From Apricaphanius iberus (Eukaryota > Chordata > Actinopteri > Cyprinodontiformes > Aphaniidae), in NCBI GenBank assembly GCA_028564705.1, contig JAPXFQ010000899.1, forward strand, positions 4,712,001-4,776,000: a stretch of DNA of 64,000 bases, in the 5' to 3' direction. Positions 50,706-62,165 of this stretch are shown here, in pieces. The notes under the pieces are model-generated. The model searched no databases. It had not been told where the DNA came from and saw nothing but the letters and a program-made list of their open reading frames with translations. The stretch's first letter is position 1, and each line of letters opens with the position of its first letter. The position numbers and the translations under genes are program-made.

Positions 50706-52429
50706 CATTGTGTATGTTTTAGACAACACACTTTCAATTAAGAATAAATAGTTGCCAGAGACAAATCATCACATATATTCATATGAATTGAAGTTTGAAC
50801 AACTGTCCACATGATGGTGCTATTCCAATTACATTAGAACGACCAGTGAGGCAAGGTACAAAGATACAAGTTTTTACTCCTTGTACTGGAATTTTGATTT
50901 TCTCTTTTGTTTTGTTTTTCATTCAGGAAACATTCTAAGACTTTCAGAAAGGTCCATATGGTTTTTGAAAAGCATAGTGCAAAGAGAAACTATTGAAGCA
51001 GAGCACACAATAAAGAGAAATACATAAGGTTTATTGCGTATAATGTGCATTCATTCCACCAATTTGGTGAAATATTATCTGAAATGGTCAAACTGCATCA
51101 GATAGATTCACATGACCAAAACCTTTATAAAAATAAATCAAGTTCACATGTTGAGATTTAGTAAAAAACAGCACCTTAAAATATAGAATTGGTTAATTTT
51201 TCTATCACTTTATCATACAGAAATAGTAGATTTAGGCTGAATCCCATTTCACCCCTTAATCTTAGCCTTAGCATTGTGTTTTTCTGGTTTACACACATGG
51301 GAATAGGGTTTCCTAATAGTTGCTGCTGGATGTAGGGCAAGGGCCATGGCTTTCTAGCACTAAAAAAGCTTCTTTTTTTTCATGGGTATTTTTCTTAAGT
51401 TATTTGCTAAATAACCAGTAAAATTTGTATTTTGAAGTATTTTTGGCATATTTAAGATACATCGGGAAAAAAATCTGATTATTGAAAATATTTATAATAT
51501 AACCCTTTTATTGTTTAGTTTGATGCATACTGATATATTTCAAATAAAAGCTCTTTATCTCTATTTAACATTTGGCACGGAAAATACTGTCATGTCTAAT
51601 TTGATGTCTGCAGAGGAATTTTATTTGATAATCATTTTAACCTTCCTTTGGAAGCACAAAGATATGACATATTCTGACATCTGCAGGCTTGATTACTGTT
51701 TGCATGACAAATGCAGTCAGACTACATCACATCTTCTTAAGTCAAATGGATCAGCCATAGCTCATTTTGGGTAGCTGTCAGCTACCCAAATGAGTTTCCC
51801 ATTTCTCAGTAAATTGTTTAGTCACTGCCTGAGTTAAGTGTCATTGGTTAGGTGAGACCATGAGATCATTGGGAGACAAAGAGATGACGTTTGAAGTTTT
51901 ATTTTTATCAGACTTCAAACAAAACTCCTCAAATTAAACTGCTGTAATGGTCAATATATCATAATGGCATGCAAAAGCACAATTAAAGTTATATCTTTAA
52001 TTTAACATTCACTTACTGACACTGTTTTTCAGAAAGGACACACTTGGATGAAGCATTGAACCTTAAGATTACTGCTTAACTCTTACTAGGTTTTGTAATA
52101 TTCTTTATGTGGCGAAGGAGGTCGTCCCCTATTTTGTAATGTGGGGGCCGGAAAAATGTTAGTGCTTTCTAATCTGTCTATGTTCCTTCTCTTTTGTAAA
52201 GACAAAACAACAATTTTCATGTAAAGTTTGGTGTATTAAAAAACATACCATGTATTGCAGTGTTGTTATTTTAAAAAAAACAAATCATAAAACTGATGCT
52301 GTGTGTCAGGCTTTGTTGCAGCTAAATAACTGTTTACATGGAAACATACTGATGTTGCATCTGCTTACTTTAAAGGAATCTGCAACAAATAATCACATTT
52401 GAACATCCTTATTTCAAAAGAACCACTGC
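50706..52429. other. Intergenic DNA between tlcd5 and arhgef12
   Basis: AT-rich, with no gene or complete transposon recognised. At 51761-51795, CTCATTTTGGGTAGCT is followed by a 3-nt loop and AGCTACCCAAATGAG, a short hairpin with one bulge that is too short for a typical pre-miRNA. Confidence 0.5.
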
Positions 52430-52995
52430 TTCCTTCTTGAAGTGAAGTTGGTTGAGGAATATGAACACCTCAGATCTCACTTGGAGAGAAGACTGGACTG
52501 GAGAATCAACAGTGAAACAGTCTATAAAAAGGGACAGAGCAGACTCTAATTCTTGAGAAAGCTTAGGTCCTTCAAGTTTTGCAACAAAATGCTGCATATC
52601 TTCTACAAGTCTGTTTTGGAGAGTGTAATGTCTTCGGCCATCATCTGTTAGGGTAGCAGCATCAGAGCCAGGGACTTAAAACAGCTCAACAGCCTCATTA
52701 AGAAGGCTGGTTCTCTTCTGGGGACGACTGTGAAACCTCTGGAGATGATGATGATGATTCTTCATAGAATCAAGAAAAATTATGGACAACTCCAAGCATC
52801 CTCTTCGTGAGAGTATCACACAACAACAAAGCGTATTCAGTCAGAGACGTTTTCAGCTTCGCAGTAACACAGACCGCTACAGAAGATCCTTCCTGCCCAC
52901 AGTCATCAGCGTTTTAATAACTCCTTGAAGAATTGAACAGTCTGAGCTACAACTACACCTAATTTTCCCTTGGGGATCAATAAAGTATTTTTTAT
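52430..52995 (+). mobile_element. L2-type LINE, 3' end (degraded reverse-transcriptase C-terminus and tail)
   Basis: The conceptual translation runs, with breaks, through KMLHIFYKSVLESVM, GSSIRARDLKQLNSL, IKKAGSLLGTTVKPLE, QQQSVFSQRRFQLRS and NTDRYRRSFLPTVISVL. This is the C-terminal block order of L2/CR1-type non-LTR retrotransposon proteins (YxSVLxSV ... KKAGSLxG ... RxRRSFLPxxxxxLN). A TAG replaces the expected tryptophan codon at about 52649, and other breaks are present. The 3' tail reads CCTTGGGGATCAATAAAGTA, a common fish L2 ending. The 5' end is truncated, as is usual for LINE insertions. Confidence 0.82.
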
Positions 52996-54700
52996 TTGAA
53001 TTGTGTCTTATCTTGTAATTCTTGTAATCCTGGTGCTAGGTGTTGTTGCAGTAGTAGAGGGAGTACGTTTTTTTTGTTCGTTTTTTACACGATGCCTTGT
53101 GAAACACATTTCCAACTAAATTAATAATTTCTATAGAACCTTGCTATGGTATACTTTATAACTGAGTTCTATTTTTATACAAAATTATCACTTTGTAAAC
53201 CAGTTTGTTTTACTTTCTAAGATTTTTTTCTAAAGGTAAGTTGGGGTTAGTTTTTCAGGTACTTTTGATATTGATTTAAAGAAAACATTTCTTTCATTCA
53301 TATTCTAAACTTTCAGCCAAGAATTACAGTCAGTGAACTCTTTCATTATAGCTTTATGTGTGTCATCACTTTCCTTAGACTTCAGTGAGATCGACAGACT
53401 TTTAATAAAGTCAGATTACTAATATTATGAACAGTGTGTGTTCATGTGTGCTTATTTTTTAACGTAATATTTCATTTTTGATTCTATTAGTAATCAGCTC
53501 CAATAAACATCCCATTTGAACTCAAATGATAATAGTGTGAATACTAAAAGAAAATGCCCCTTTAGTTTAATTAATTAACAATAACTCAGTTATGTCTATA
53601 TAAATGCTACTTTTAATTATTATTATACAATTAATTTTCTTTCAGTAAAAAGTTGGATAGCCGTAATTAAATAATAATCATTTACTTCTTGAGAAAGAAC
53701 ACTTATAAAAGCAGTTGTTAGAATGACAAAATTTAATTGTTGTAACATATTTTTGTAATTTTATTTGCGTAGATTTTAATAAATATTTCTCTATAGAAAT
53801 TAAGCACATTTCCCAACCGCAGAAATACAGTTAAATAAGTAAGTTAAACTGCAACTAGATGCACTTTATTTGCTTAAATTCTAATTAAGACAATTTTGCT
53901 CATGATGTTTGTGGCCTTGTTAAAAAATATGTAAAATAAAACTAGCTTGTGGTTGATGCATGAAATATTTTTTGAAAACAGTAATACACTCTTAAAATCT
54001 ATTCCAGCAGAATGGCATGTAAACCTTTTGTTTGACAACCACAGGTAGGTGTGTTGTTTATTGGCAATGGCGGCCTCAGGGTGAAGAAGCTTTGCTAGTT
54101 AGCATGTTTGACTTTAATGTTATCCCTGTGGCTAAATTAGTTAATGCAGGATATCAATAAATTCTACCTCTAACAGAGTAATTATCTACAACACAAATCA
54201 TACAACTTTCTATGAGGGTTTTACTCTTAGGGGATTTCAGCAGTAGGAAATATATATATATTTTTTTAACAATCGTAGAGCCTTCAAAAATACATTTTGA
54301 ATGTATTGAATGTCAATAACACAAAAATACCAAAGGGATACAGTTTGGTTTAAAAGGAATATAAAAGACCTTAAAAAAAAAGTACAATTAGAATTTTTTT
54401 TAATTCACTTCCAAATACACAACTTGGTCAACTCCAATGAAATGTCCTTCAACACGTGCAAAGATAAAATAAAATGTGCATTTAGCCCAGCATTACTGAA
54501 CATTACATTCATAAAATTATGCTGTCTTAAAATGGAAAATGCATTATTGGGTAAAATTAAACACACTCCGAAATTAATTTTTATAGTGTAATCATTACAC
54601 ATGTTCAGCCTTTCGTTTTATTGATAGCCTAAGGCCTGTTGTAAGAATGCATCATATACGGACAAAATTTAAATGACGTTGTAACGTGTAAAACTCGCGG
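52996..54700. other. AT-rich intergenic DNA upstream of arhgef12
   Basis: No exon, RNA gene or complete repeat recognised; open frames here are AT-driven and lack domains. Confidence 0.55.
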
Positions 54701-56135
54701 CTGCAGGGATTTCTAGCCACGATCTGAAGCAGTTTTACAGTAATGTTTTCTAATATTTTCCCATCTCCACATCCAGCGGAAGTGGTCAGTGGAAGCGCTA
54801 CTGGACTCCCAACTGGTAGCGGGCTAGGGCGTTGCTAGCGGCAGAAAGTGGGATTTTTTTCGCTACCTTTTCTCAAGTTATACTCTTCTACGAGCCGCAT
54901 CTTCCGTCGGTAAACAGCGCCTTTTTATATTTTCCAAAAGTTTGAGGGCCCCCCTCCAAGGCTTTCGGTGGTTGTCTACAGAGGAGCGGAGGATACTTTG
55001 TGTCCCGTTAGCTGGCCGTATAGCTAACCTGCTTTCCATCCACGGGAATTCTTCCGAGAAACGACCGAATTTTGGAAACATGGAGTCAGGCGACGTAGCG
55101 CCGTGCTAACCGACTCAGCTGGATATTCTTTTCGCCTCCCGGAGACTTTTCGACGCGGAGACAAATCACAAGTTAGTCGGGACTCAAGAGGGTGTTGTTA
55201 CATATAATTTTCCGTCGCAGCTCGGCTCATTGTTGTGAACGGGAGTTTGGTTAGTTTGCAATCGAAACAAGAGCACGCAGGAAGCAAAGTTTTTTCTTCT
55301 TTTTTTGCTGAAAGGGCTCATCTGTTTTGTTCGCTGGTTGCAGGCGAGATTTAAGCCTGCCAGTTTACCGTGAGAAAAGATTTCCATAAAACAACCATAT
55401 TCTCTTTTTTGTACACATAAGTATGATCATTTTAAGCCGCTTTGTTTTGTTTTTTAATCTGAACATTTAGCTGCAGTTGTTTTTGCTAACTTGTAACACG
55501 GCTCTTTGATACGCGCTACGGAGCGATTCTCATGATCACGGGAGAGTCGTTCCCGCAGCCACAGGCAGGCATTTCTGGGAACAGGGAATACCAAATGGGA
55601 CTGCCGGAATTCCCAGCATCTTTAAAGCTCATTTAGGCACCGAGGTCACTCGTAGCCGATCGAAGGGGTGGTGGCAGACGGACCGCATCGCTGGGCCGAG
55701 GTGTCTGGTGGTGCATTTGGATTGTTTACACGTTTCATACCGGCGGAACATGCGGATGTGACTGCAAAAGAAGAAGGGGAAAAAAAGACTCACACAAGGA
55801 GTTCATACATGTACGGCAACTTGTGCCAGCTGGAACCTTAATTTATTTATTATTGCTAGCGAAAAACAAAAGCTCTACACTGTAAGGTCCTTTCTGCTGT
55901 TACATTTCGACCAGGATTACATGTAAACAGAATCAACAGGGTTTTATCTTTGGACGTGCCTTGGAACAACCTGTTTTTTCCCCCCAAAAAGGGAGTTCAA
56001 TCTAAGCACCACTTATAAAATCCTTGCCTATTCCAAGACGAATGCCAGAGAAGGACGCTCCAGGAAGTCAGGCCACCACGTTCTGGAAAATGTTAATGGG
56101 ACATCATTTGCTGCAAATCTAGAACCGAAAGCCCA
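54701..56135 (+). promoter_or_regulatory. arhgef12: arhgef12 promoter and long 5' leader
   Basis: CpG density rises sharply from about 54700 (for example TAACGTGTAAAACTCGCGG and GCTGGCCGTATAGC), the usual sign of a broadly expressed promoter. The leader extends to the ATG at 56136. A start near 54850-55150 is plausible but not proven, and splicing within the leader cannot be excluded. Upstream frames include a 9-codon one starting at about 55080 (ATGGAGTCAGGCGACG) and a 26-codon one at 56042-56122. The ARHGEF12 start codon itself has a weak context (C at -3), so these could matter for translation. Confidence 0.55.
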
Positions 56136-56167
56136 ATGAGTGACACACAGTTCAGTTCCACTGACAG
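56136..56167 (+). CDS. arhgef12: arhgef12 first coding exon (partial gene)
   Basis: ARHGEF12 (LARG) is a PDZ-RGS-DH-PH guanine-nucleotide exchange factor that links G-alpha-12/13-coupled receptors to RhoA. Only its short first coding exon is in the window: MSDTQFSSTD plus two bases of the next codon (AG), followed by the donor GTAATG at 56168. Human ARHGEF12 begins MSGTQSTITDR with the same exon length and split arginine codon, so the match is in sequence, phase and position. Its place downstream of tlcd5 on the same strand agrees with human synteny. The PDZ and later domains are beyond the window end. Confidence rests on a short peptide plus synteny. Confidence 0.8.
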
Positions 56168-57180
56168 GTAATGTCTGATCATCCACCGTCTGAACACACA
56201 CATAAACACACTAAACCTTCTAAGGTCACTGTACGTGTGCTACTGGTGGTGCTTTGGCAGCTTGTGTGGCCACCAGTTATTTGTTTGATAAATTAACATA
56301 AATTGGGTGAAAATCAGAGATGAGCATCAACAGGTAAAAGAGAGAGATTCACCAAGCATATTCATTTCTTCTTCTTCTGTTAATGGCTTTGATTGGTTTA
56401 ATTAAACGCTTCAAAGCTAAAAATTTCCATCACTTTTAGGTCTTTAAACACATCAACCCACAGTATGCACTTTGATGCACATTTTTAGCCTGATGGGTAG
56501 GGATGGGCGGTATGGCCACACCGCTATGGGGTCAAACTAAGCGTAAAGAACAAGATCGATAACTCCAAAAATTGGCTTCGTTCATACGTGAAAAAGTTAC
56601 AGATACAATTTGTCTCGCATATGCTGAGCTGAACCACGTTTTGACACCATAATATTGTTCTGTTTATATATGTCAAAATATCTGTTTTTGAGCATTCTTA
56701 CATACCAGCGGAATTACTTCAAAAAAGAATATCATGCCATTTAAAGAACATTTATTGTGCAAATTGCATTTAATAAGGAAATACAACCCCCCCCCCCAAA
56801 AAAAAAAAATACAACACAAAAATGCCTATATCATAAAGATGAAGGGCTTCGAAATAAAATACAAACTAATTGTTTGGAAGAGGCACAAATCGAAATAGTT
56901 TGATTTGAAGTGCAAAATGTAAAAAGAGAATTAACTTTTCTTCTTCTTTCCTGATAATTTAATTTTTAATAAAGCCTCTCTTAAACAAAACTGCACATAT
57001 TAAACAGGTTTTCTTTTTCATTGAATAGAGAATAACACATTTTAAACTTAAAATATATGGTGTAAAACCAAACACGGAACATCAGTATTTGTCCTCCCTG
57101 CGTACCTGCTACAAAGTACCTGGACACAGCTTGATGATGTCATCAACATGCGCAATCACAGCAGGCTAATATAATCCAAG

Positions 57181-57824
57181 GGTGTTTCTCAATGTCAAGG
57201 CGTCTTGCCTACGAGGACATTGTCCTTCCTTGGTCAAAAAAATGGTTTGGAACAGACTAGCCTTATGTGACCGCGGCGGCTTACGTGCTCTGTTTACGTC
57301 CCGCCCATCGTAGTAGCATTGTAGCGTAGTAATATTACTTCAACCATGGAACTGGAAATGTATAACGAGAGTTTTATTTTTTTTTGTATATGTCAGTTAA
57401 ATCAAATGTGCAAACGAATTAGTAACTAGTAGCCACCGAAGCTGCAACTGTTAAGCAACTAACCAACCATATATAACTGCTTTGGATCTAAATAATAATA
57501 ATAAAAAAATAAAACAAACATTTTAGATATAAGCGCGATGGTTAAAAATAGTTGACTTACATTTAAAATAGAAATTTTCCCCCGAAGTAGTTGCTGCCGG
57601 CTCCTACCTCGCTGTATTCTGGGAAATTTTTGACCAAGAGCAGGCTCAAGGCACGTCGTCTGTATCCTTGGTTACTTAGCTAAACGGCTAACAAACGGAG
57701 GACAGATTCCTCCGTAGAACATGAACATTGGAACACGCCTTTGCGGTCCCTGATGACATATCTCCTAGGCAACCGGGGCGGGAACAAGGCATCAAGGCGA
57801 GGTTCCTGGGCATTGAGAAACACC
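57181..57824. mobile_element. 644-bp TIR element with perfect 5-bp target duplication
   Basis: GGTGTTTCTCAATG at 57181-57194 is the exact inverted complement of CATTGAGAAACACC at 57811-57824. CCAAG flanks both sides (57176-57180 and 57825-57829). Subterminal segments are also inversely related (TCAAGGCGTCTTGCC and GGCATCAAGGCGAGG). There is no transposase. A 5-bp duplication is unlike the usual 8 bp of hAT elements, TA of Tc1 or TTAA, so the superfamily is left open. Confidence 0.85.
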
Positions 57825-58426
57825 CCAAGTCTCTACTTTTGGTGCCAATTTATATCATTTCTACCTTATACCGTTTATATTGCTCACTACTACTGATAGG
57901 TATGTCTCCAAAAATAAGTGGTGTTCTAATAGATTGAGGGTATATTTTGTGTGTGAGCGCATAAATGTGATGATAATCAGTAGAAGTGGATAAAAACTGT
58001 GTGTTTACTGCAGCTACTGCAAAGTTTTCTATGCCAGGCGGCCATATTGAATTTGGGGCGCAGAACCGGAATGTTAATTTCTCAAATTTTAAGCTTTGAA
58101 GTTCAGAATAAAAAGGCAAACCGCATCCTTCAACCAATCATGCAGCGATGCAGCACCAAAATACGTTTTAATAAATATACACTAATCAGTCCAATACTTA
58201 TTCTAACTTTTTTTCTTTTCTCCCTTAAAGAAAAAAATATATATTTAAGATAAAATTTAAAATTTTATCTCAGTTTTGGCATCAAAGCATCTGTCCTTAA
58301 CTTTCATTTGATTTTTCATAACCCAAAATAAGTGCATTATTGTTGGCTGGTGCGTTTATAGATGGAGACTGGTGGGAGTTCTTAGTGTTATGGATTCAGT
58401 GAACACGGGGGAAGGAAATCAGATTT

Positions 58427-58451
58427 CCCCCCCCCCCCACACACACACACA
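58427..58451. repeat. C-run plus (CA)n microsatellite
   Basis: About 12 C residues followed by about 12 bp of CA repeats. A very similar C-run/CA tract occurs at 61162-61185. Confidence 0.9.
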
Positions 58452-60341
58452 AATAGTCAGATTTTGTTCTCGGTCTGATTGATTGGTGTTTCATAGACAT
58501 AGCTAACTAATAAAGTCATTCTACTACTATTTGACTAAGAAACCCCAGTAATTTCTGAGGTAGTACTTGTTATATAAATCTGTGAAGCAATTATCTGGTG
58601 TTTTATCCTGGCTTTAAATATTTGTGCATTGTTTACATGCTCTTATTAAACCTCTTAATAGAGATCACTTGGTGTTGATACCATCAGTAATAATTAAATA
58701 ATTGTTATTACATTACTGAAGTAGGGCATCAAACCCTTATGGAAACTCTGGTAAGGATGGCTAATGGACTTCCTGCCAATGAGGGGGCACTTGTCTAATG
58801 ATTGGAAGGGCCTTCAGTGTGTTTGGGCTCGGAGACAGTCATCCCTAATCCGTGTACACCTTTCAACATCACTATTACCCCTAAGCTCTAAAGCTAACCC
58901 TCTCCTACACCTATTAAAGCAATCTCTGGATTTAAATAAAACCTCGGCTGCATGAAGTAATCGCTTTATCTTGGCAGCTGTCTGTCTAAAAAAAAAAAAA
59001 AAAATCAATGGTTAAACCAGAAAGGCTAAATAACATGTTCTCTGGGCCAAATAAGAGCGAGCTCTCCGTGTGTGTCATGGCACTGCATGGAGAGACAGTC
59101 AGTGCACACCTTGTGTCATCACAGGGGTGAGTACCTCTGTGGGTTTTGCACCTTTAGGGAATAAGGAGGCTGCTGTTCTCAATCTGATGCACCTTGTCAG
59201 TGAAACAGAAGGGAAGCTGGCGCATTACATCAAGCCTTCCTCCCTCCTTGAATCCCACATACCTGCGAGCAGAGCAGGCCAAGCTTCCTGGAATGTGTTT
59301 GTAGATTTGGAACAGAGGGGAGCTTATTGCACAGGTTGGGATGTGAAATATCCTCATTGCTTTGAGCTGGAGGCTAAAGCCCAACCCATTTTACTTGACC
59401 CCCTTCCCCCAATGAAATGATGGCAGCAGTGGCTGGCACCAACTGCAATTGTAGTGGTATTTTATTATGTGCGCGCTTGTGTGGGTGTGTGCGGTTTGTC
59501 AGATGGTATTTATGGGACTCTTTGCCCTGCTAGGCATGGGTTGGTATGTGATTCTTACAGTATGATAACCTTGATTAAAAATGCCACAGAGTTTCATGGT
59601 TTTCTGATATTTTACTGTAAAATATAGAACATCAGCTTATTGGCTTTATTTAAGAAAAGACAAGCAGCACTTATTCATATAGTACTAAAATATAGCCTAA
59701 TTAATATTACAGTCACAATAATGATATCTATAAAAAAATTTCTTTACTTTTTTGAATTTATTACAGAGACCTAAGCAAAAATATAGACGAAACACGCACT
59801 TAATTTAGTAATATCATTTTTTGGTTCTCATACAACATAATCATTCATTGCTTTTTAGGGTACAAAAAGTATAAAAAGCAGAATTTAGCTTTTAGTCAGG
59901 TTGTGTTTTCATGCTAACTACATAACAAAAAATACAACTACTAAGAAGTAGATTTTGCAACTCTAAATATATAGCTTTAGGTAAAATTCTTCTCCCCCAA
60001 ACTAACAATGTGCTATACTTTCCTTGTAGTAGATTTTTTAAATCTACAAACTGTAAGAAATGAATGAAGTTGCAATTCAAAAGCTACTTATAGAATAATA
60101 TTGCATTGTTTAAAAAAAATGAGTGGCACTCATCTCAGCCTGTAACACTAACCTGATAACCTAAATTTGAAGGAATTATTGTGAGAATTGAGTACTTGCC
60201 AACTCAGCCACTTGTTTCACACACTTTGGACCCGGTGTATATAACAATGCAGCTATTTGATATATTTTCCTGTCTAATGGCCTCCGGGGGGCACTATAGC
60301 AGGAAACGCAAAAGTGAGACAGATATGTTGGGAGAGATTAG

Positions 60342-60381
60342 TTAGTTAGGTAGGTAGGTAGTTATGTAGGTAGGTAGGTAA
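60342..60381. repeat. (TAGG)n microsatellite
   Basis: GTAG/TAGG tetranucleotide units with two TTAG and one TTATG interruption. Confidence 0.9.
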
Positions 60382-61161
60382 TGCACATACCCTCATCACA
60401 GAAAAACACACGAATAAATGCATGTGCAGCTTTGAAGTTAAAGGCAATACAGCTGGCCATCAAATAAGGAAATGGAGCTACTGGACATAATCTTAGCATC
60501 AATGACTTAATGTTGAGATTTCTGCTTTAGTGGGCTAGAGAAGGATGGAGATAGTAACCAATACTTTACTGGTAAGCATGTTACTGTCGTGTTGGTGTTG
60601 ATACCATGTTGGTGCTGTACTGGCGATTTTTCAAGCAGAGTTTGAAAAAAAGAAAGAAGCATTTCTTAAACTGTAAAAAGCTTCTGGTACTTTTTCAGTA
60701 AAATGTCTCTTAATGAGGTGTACGGCTGTTTTCATGCATGTCGCTGCACCCTTCCAGCGGCTCTGCAAGGGGAGCCACTTGTGAGCTCTCTGACATCGGA
60801 GAGGAGTGGAGATTAAAGACTAGTTTGTGCTTCTCCGACCGCAGATTTGCACTCAGACGCAGATGTATTGAGCGAGATGTTTTTCGTTTATTGTTCTCGT
60901 TTTTTTTCTCTCCGCTCTCATTGTTTTTTCATCATTGCTCAACCTGGACGGCATGGGATGCTAACTTTTCATGCCGTCTCTTCCTACTATCACAGCGTCG
61001 TTTCAGAACGTGTTTCCCCCTTAAGGAGCAATGGACGACAGACAGTAGGTTTTAAATAAAGCCGTATTCCGGATTATTTCCGGGATTAAGTTTTTACATT
61101 TTTTTAAACCAGCGTACGAAGGTCCCTCCAAAAACATCCCTTCTCCCCCCTCTTGCGAGCG

Positions 61162-61185
61162 CCCCCCCCCCCACACACACACACA
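61162..61185. repeat. C-run plus (CA)n microsatellite
   Basis: A run of C residues directly followed by CA repeats, the same arrangement as at 58427-58451. Confidence 0.9.
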
Positions 61186-62009
61186 ATTTTATCAATAAAA
61201 TATTATATTAGTTTGCTTTACTGAATACATGTCTTACCTGTTCAGCAGAAATGTGTTAAAAGCTGAGTCAGTTTGAAGCTTTTTAAGATTCAATGGTAGC
61301 CTATCTCCATGTTGAAAAGCATCTCTGATGTAAAAACCGAGGGGGGGGGACACACATATCAACGTAACACCCTAGCCGGGCCTTTAAGGCATTTTCTGAG
61401 TTTGTCGCCGTATTTCCGATTGTTTTGCTTTTTTTTTTTTTCTGAAGTTGATGTAGCCCATGAATGGCTAACTATTTAGCAGAAGTTTGCTCTGACTTCT
61501 CCATGACCGTTCTCTACCATTATGGTAATTGTACCCGGGAAGACACGGAGCCTCCTGTCTACGCGGTCTCATCTTCACAGGTTTGTGCCATACGCATTGA
61601 CGTTGATTGACAGGCGACACATTATAAACTTGAATGCTGTTGGCTAAGAAAATTTTGCGCTCAGTCTGAATTGCACAGGGGTCTATGGGAGGAGGGAGGG
61701 ACTTAAGAAAAATAACAAATGTTGTGGAGCACTAGCCTTTTATCACAGTACTGAACCCCATACAATTTTAAAGATATAAACTTAATACATAAATAAATTC
61801 TCCGCAGTGCAGCTTTAAGCTGTAAAGCTTTTCACTAGAATTGCAGCCTATGGAATACTCTAAAATCACATGGAAACAAACACAGCAGCCTTTTTTATTT
61901 TTTCTACACCTCCTTGTGTTCAAAATCACCGAAAGAACAGATTAGATAAATTATCCTTTCAATAAAAAGCATGTAGGGTTCTGGTGAAACAATCTCTGGC
62001 TGTTACTGA

Positions 62010-62165
62010 AACTGACCAATCAGATGCGTACGCTCTCCGTTGACGGAGACGGTTAGTTAAAAAATTTGGCTCTACTCCGTTCGTCCTTGCGTAGGTGACG
62101 GAGAGCTCTTGCGTCGACGGATAATTGCGTTGCGTCAAAACGGAGAAGCATAAACTGGCCTTAAC
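62010..62165. repeat. GACGGA-rich inverted-repeat element fragment
   Basis: CTCTCCGTTGACGGAGACGG near 62032 is itself palindromic, and GCGTCGACGGATAATTGCG and GGAGAAGCATAAACTGGCC follow. Related words occur near 10400-10480 and 6470-6545, so this is a dispersed repeat, probably the end of a DNA transposon. The exact ends are not clear. Confidence 0.5.

Noticed and set aside
51761..51795. Short hairpin as a microRNA precursor
   Set aside because: The stem is about 15 bp with a 3-nt loop, too short for a pre-miRNA.
59070..59420. Second coding exon of arhgef12
   Set aside because: The 116-codon frame does not resemble the PDZ-region sequence expected in exon 2 and lacks convincing splice sites in the right phase.
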